Source of the DNA: an uncultured Prevotella sp.
GTDB taxonomy: Bacteria > Bacteroidota > Bacteroidia > Bacteroidales > Bacteroidaceae
Direction of reading: 5' to 3'
NCBI GenBank assembly: GCA_934190685.1
Contig: CAKPTK010000011.1
Coordinates: forward strand, 1-30,191
DNA: 30,191 nt
Shown here: positions 28,244 through 30,191 of the stretch, one piece after another
How positions within the stretch are numbered: the first letter of the stretch is position 1
How the letters are laid out: the number at the start of each line of letters is the position of its first letter
The notes under the pieces: generated by a model
Told to the model about the DNA's origin: nothing
Databases searched by the model: none
The model's input: only the letters and a program-made list of their open reading frames with translations
Translations under genes and position numbers: made by a program

Positions 28244-28849
28244 ATGTCATTTACAGAACTTTGCAACCAGATATTCAACCAAGCGATTCGCGACTATCAT
28301 ATCACAGACAATGTGGACACACCCATCAACAATCCGTATGACCGGGAATCCATCGAAAACCGCTTGTATTTGAAGTGTTGGATTGATACCGTTCAGTGGC
28401 ATTTCGAAGACATCATCCGTGATCCCCATATCGATCCCGTGGAAGCCTTGTCGCTCAAACGCCGCATCGACCGTTCCAATCAAGACCGCACGGATTTGGT
28501 AGAGCAAATCGATTCGTATTTCCGCCAATACTATGCCGACGTAAAGCCTTTGCCCAATGCCACCATCAACACGGAGAGTCCGGCTTGGGCTGTGGATCGC
28601 CTGTCCATTCTGGCACTGAAGATTTACCACATGCGCGAGCAGGTGGAGCGCACGGATGCCTCAGCCGAGCATATCGCTAAATGCAAAGCCAAGCTCGCCG
28701 TGCTGGAAGAACAACAGAAAGATTTGTCCACAGCCATTGACCAGTTGCTTGACGACATCAAGGCAGGACGGAAATACATGAAAGTGTATCGACAGATGAA
28801 AATGTACAACGACCCGGAGACCAACCCGGTGCTCTATCAGAAAAAATAA
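28244..28849 (+). CDS. DUF4254 protein of unknown function
   Basis: This is a 201-residue soluble, mostly helical protein that I recognise as DUF4254. It has no signal peptide and no membrane segment. Conserved-looking blocks are YDRESIENRLYLKCWIDTV (about 27-45), QWHFEDIIRDP (about 46-56), RIDRSNQDRTDLVEQID (about 68-84), and a long charged helix at about 115-170 that could form a coiled coil. No catalytic motif is evident. A GT9 glycosyltransferase gene follows after 12 bases, so a role beside surface-glycan assembly is plausible but only inferred from position. ATG 28244 sits 24 bases after the promoter. Confidence 0.85.
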   Translation: MSFTELCNQIFNQAIRDYHITDNVDTPINNPYDRESIENRLYLKCWIDTVQWHFEDIIRDPHIDPVEALSLKRRIDRSNQDRTDLVEQIDSYFRQYYADVKPLPNATINTESPAWAVDRLSILALKIYHMREQVERTDASAEHIAKCKAKLAVLEEQQKDLSTAIDQLLDDIKAGRKYMKVYRQMKMYNDPETNPVLYQKK

Positions 28850-28861
28850 ACCCATTCACAA

Positions 28862-29908
28862 GTGAAGACCGAACACATCCTGATTATCCGCTTTTCGGCA
28901 ATGGGCGATGTTGCCATGACCGTCCCGGTGGTCTATTCACTGGCACGGCAATATCCGCATGTTCGTGTCACCGTGCTGAGCAAACCTTTCGCACGGCCTT
29001 TCTTCGAGAATCTGGCACCTAATGTGGGATTCATGGGTGCCGACCTGAAGATGGAATACCACGGCATCAAAGGACTCAACTCGCTCTACCGACGCTTGCA
29101 GGCAAAAAATTTCACGGCCATCGCTGACCTGCACAACGTTCTCCGGTCAAGCTATTTGCGCATGCGATTCAACCTGAGTCACTATCATGTGGCACATATC
29201 GACAAGCACCGCAAGGGAAAGCGCGACTTGGTGAGCAAGAAAAAACTGGTTCAGCAGCCCACCTCTTTCCAGAACTATGCCGATGTGCTGGAACAGTTAG
29301 GCTATCCTGTGAAAATGGATTTCCAATCCATCTTTCCCTCAGAAGGCGGCAACTTACGGCTCCTGCCTGAAGCCATAGGACTGAAAAAAACTTTCCAACA
29401 ATGGATCGGCATCGCTCCTTTCGCAGCCCATCAAGGCAAAATATATCCTCCGTTACAAATGGAAATGGTGGTGGAAAAGATCATCGAGCAACATCCGAGT
29501 TGCCGTATTTTCCTTTTTGGCGGCGGTGACCGGGAGAAAGAGATGCTTGACTCTTGGACAATGAAACACAAGAATTGCATCAATGCTTCGTCCGCCTTGG
29601 GCTCTCTCCACCAGGAACTTATCTTGATGAGCCATTTGGATGTGATGGTGTCTATGGACAGTGCCAACATGCATTTGGCTTCACTCGTCGGCACACCTGT
29701 GGTCAGCATTTGGGGAGCCACTCATCCCTATGCGGGATTCTTGGGATGGAATCAATCCATTGACAACGTGGTACAAACAGACATGGAATGCCGGCCGTGC
29801 TCCATCTATGGCAACAAGCCGTGCGCAAAAGGCAACTATCCTTGTCTCACACAGATTGCCCCCAATGACATTGTGGCGCATATTGAAAATGTGCTCAACA
29901 AAAAATAG
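28862..29908 (+). CDS. GT9-family (heptosyltransferase-like) glycosyltransferase
   Basis: This is a 348-residue cytoplasmic GT-B glycosyltransferase of family GT9, the group of WaaC/WaaF heptosyltransferases. The N-terminus ILIIRFSAMGDVAMTVPVV (residues 6-24) is the family hallmark. The donor-site region in the second half reads SMDSANMHLASLVGTPVV (about 262-279) followed by SIWGATHP. A late Cys group (CRPC, then two single Cys, about 307-324) is common in the family. The start is GTG at 28862: it places the hallmark at the usual distance, and no ATG lies nearer than the Met inside the motif. It probably adds a sugar to lipopolysaccharide core or a related glycan; whether the sugar is heptose is unknown. 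It lies 12 bases after the DUF4254 gene. Confidence 0.92.
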   Translation: MKTEHILIIRFSAMGDVAMTVPVVYSLARQYPHVRVTVLSKPFARPFFENLAPNVGFMGADLKMEYHGIKGLNSLYRRLQAKNFTAIADLHNVLRSSYLRMRFNLSHYHVAHIDKHRKGKRDLVSKKKLVQQPTSFQNYADVLEQLGYPVKMDFQSIFPSEGGNLRLLPEAIGLKKTFQQWIGIAPFAAHQGKIYPPLQMEMVVEKIIEQHPSCRIFLFGGGDREKEMLDSWTMKHKNCINASSALGSLHQELILMSHLDVMVSMDSANMHLASLVGTPVVSIWGATHPYAGFLGWNQSIDNVVQTDMECRPCSIYGNKPCAKGNYPCLTQIAPNDIVAHIENVLNKK

Positions 29909-29963
29909 TTTGAGATACACTCCATCTCACATATTTATAAAATAAACACGTTAAAACCAAAAC

Positions 29964-30131
29964 ATGATGAAAAAGTATGTATGCGACGTCTGCGGTTATA
30001 TTTATGACCCAGCGCAAGGCGATCCGGACAACGGCATCGCTCCCGGAACGGCATTTGAAGACATTCCTGATGATTGGGTTTGTCCTCTGTGCGGAGTTGG
30101 TAAAGAAGACTTCTCTCCTGTAGAGGAATAA
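29964..30131 (+). CDS. Rubredoxin
   Basis: This is a 55-residue mononuclear-iron electron carrier of the cytoplasm. Iron is bound by Cys7 and Cys10 ([12 protein letters not shown]) and Cys40 and Cys43 ([13 protein letters not shown]), with the usual [12 protein letters not shown] linker. Rubredoxins pass electrons to rubrerythrin and other oxygen or peroxide reductases in anaerobes. Two adjacent ATG codons exist (29964 and 29967); I took the first. No clear promoter lies in the 55 bases after the GT9 gene, so it may be read from that transcript. A strong terminator follows 13 bases after the stop. Confidence 0.96.
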   Translation: MMKKYVCDVCGYIYDPAQGDPDNGIAPGTAFEDIPDDWVCPLCGVGKEDFSPVEE

Positions 30132-30144
30132 AAACAAAGAACAC

Positions 30145-30190
30145 AAAAAGGGGCGGCATCTATCACCCAAAGAAGATGCCACCCCTTTTT
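30145..30190 (+). terminator. Intrinsic terminator after rubredoxin
   Basis: Bases 30145-30161 pair with 30174-30190 over 17 positions with one mismatch and a 12-base loop. The left arm begins AAAAAGGGG and the right arm ends CCCCTTTTT, giving a GC-rich stem with a T-run on the plus strand. The A-run would also serve on the minus strand. Confidence 0.92.
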
Positions 30191-30191
30191 G

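Noticed and set aside
28036..28278. 80-residue minus-strand open frame across the acpP upstream region
   Set aside because: It covers both divergent promoters and the start of the DUF4254 gene, is Lys/Phe/Cys-rich from AT-rich DNA, and has no start signal.
29911..29929. Small hairpin (TGAGAT / ATCTCA) between the GT9 gene and rubredoxin
   Set aside because: Six base pairs and no T-run; too weak to call a terminator.

Overview
The window looks like a chromosomal segment of an anaerobic Bacteroidales bacterium, most likely Prevotellaceae (Prevotella/Segatella type). The reasons are: Bacteroidetes-type promoters (a TTTG-like -33 box, about 20 nt, then TAnnTTTG) upstream of most transcription units; secreted PL1 and CE8 pectin enzymes with Bacteroidetes-style C-terminal tails; a DUF4254 gene next to a GT9 glycosyltransferase; and an anaerobe-type rubredoxin. 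The genus is an inference from gene style, since no rRNA gene is present. Coding density is high. No gene-free stretch exceeds about 235 bases. I see no tRNA, rRNA, CRISPR array, insertion sequence or prophage gene.

Layout. (1) 1-6916, minus strand: a pectin-degradation cluster with a PL1 pectate lyase, a 1505-residue multimodular CE8 pectinesterase, and the start of a second CE8 pectinesterase that runs off the left edge. (2) 7026-11526, minus strand: leuS, a YitT-family membrane protein, and rdgB. (3) 11752-15969, plus strand: an ArnT-like GT-C glycosyltransferase, a two-gene (split) chromate-type transporter, and a purine-type NCS2 permease. (4) 16087-19245, plus strand: miaB abutting an MsbA-like ABC exporter, ended by a 22-bp hairpin shared with the convergent pair rnr and hemolysin III (minus, 22175-19318). 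(5) 22408-25357, plus strand: a CDF cation exporter overlapping an NAD-dependent epimerase/reductase gene, then a PAP2/Aur1-like membrane enzyme. (6) 28014-25454, minus strand: acpP, fabF, rnc, with fabF and rnc overlapping. (7) 28244-30131, plus strand: DUF4254, a GT9 heptosyltransferase-like gene, and rubredoxin, closed by a strong terminator.

How the genes work together. The left block attacks pectin outside the cytoplasm: esterases remove methyl groups and the lyase cuts the demethylated chain. The rest is mostly housekeeping (leucyl-tRNA synthesis, tRNA modification, RNA turnover, nucleotide-pool cleaning, fatty-acid elongation) mixed with envelope genes (GT-C, MsbA-like, epimerase, PAP2, GT9). 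Several translation starts were moved from upstream TTG or GTG codons to the first plausible ATG, and the reasons are given per gene.

I found no obvious new defence or mobile system. The least explained parts are the repeated beta-rich modules of the giant pectinesterase, the DUF4254-GT9 pair, the CDF-epimerase-PAP2 unit as a possible lipid-modifying pathway, and the acidic tail of RNase III.
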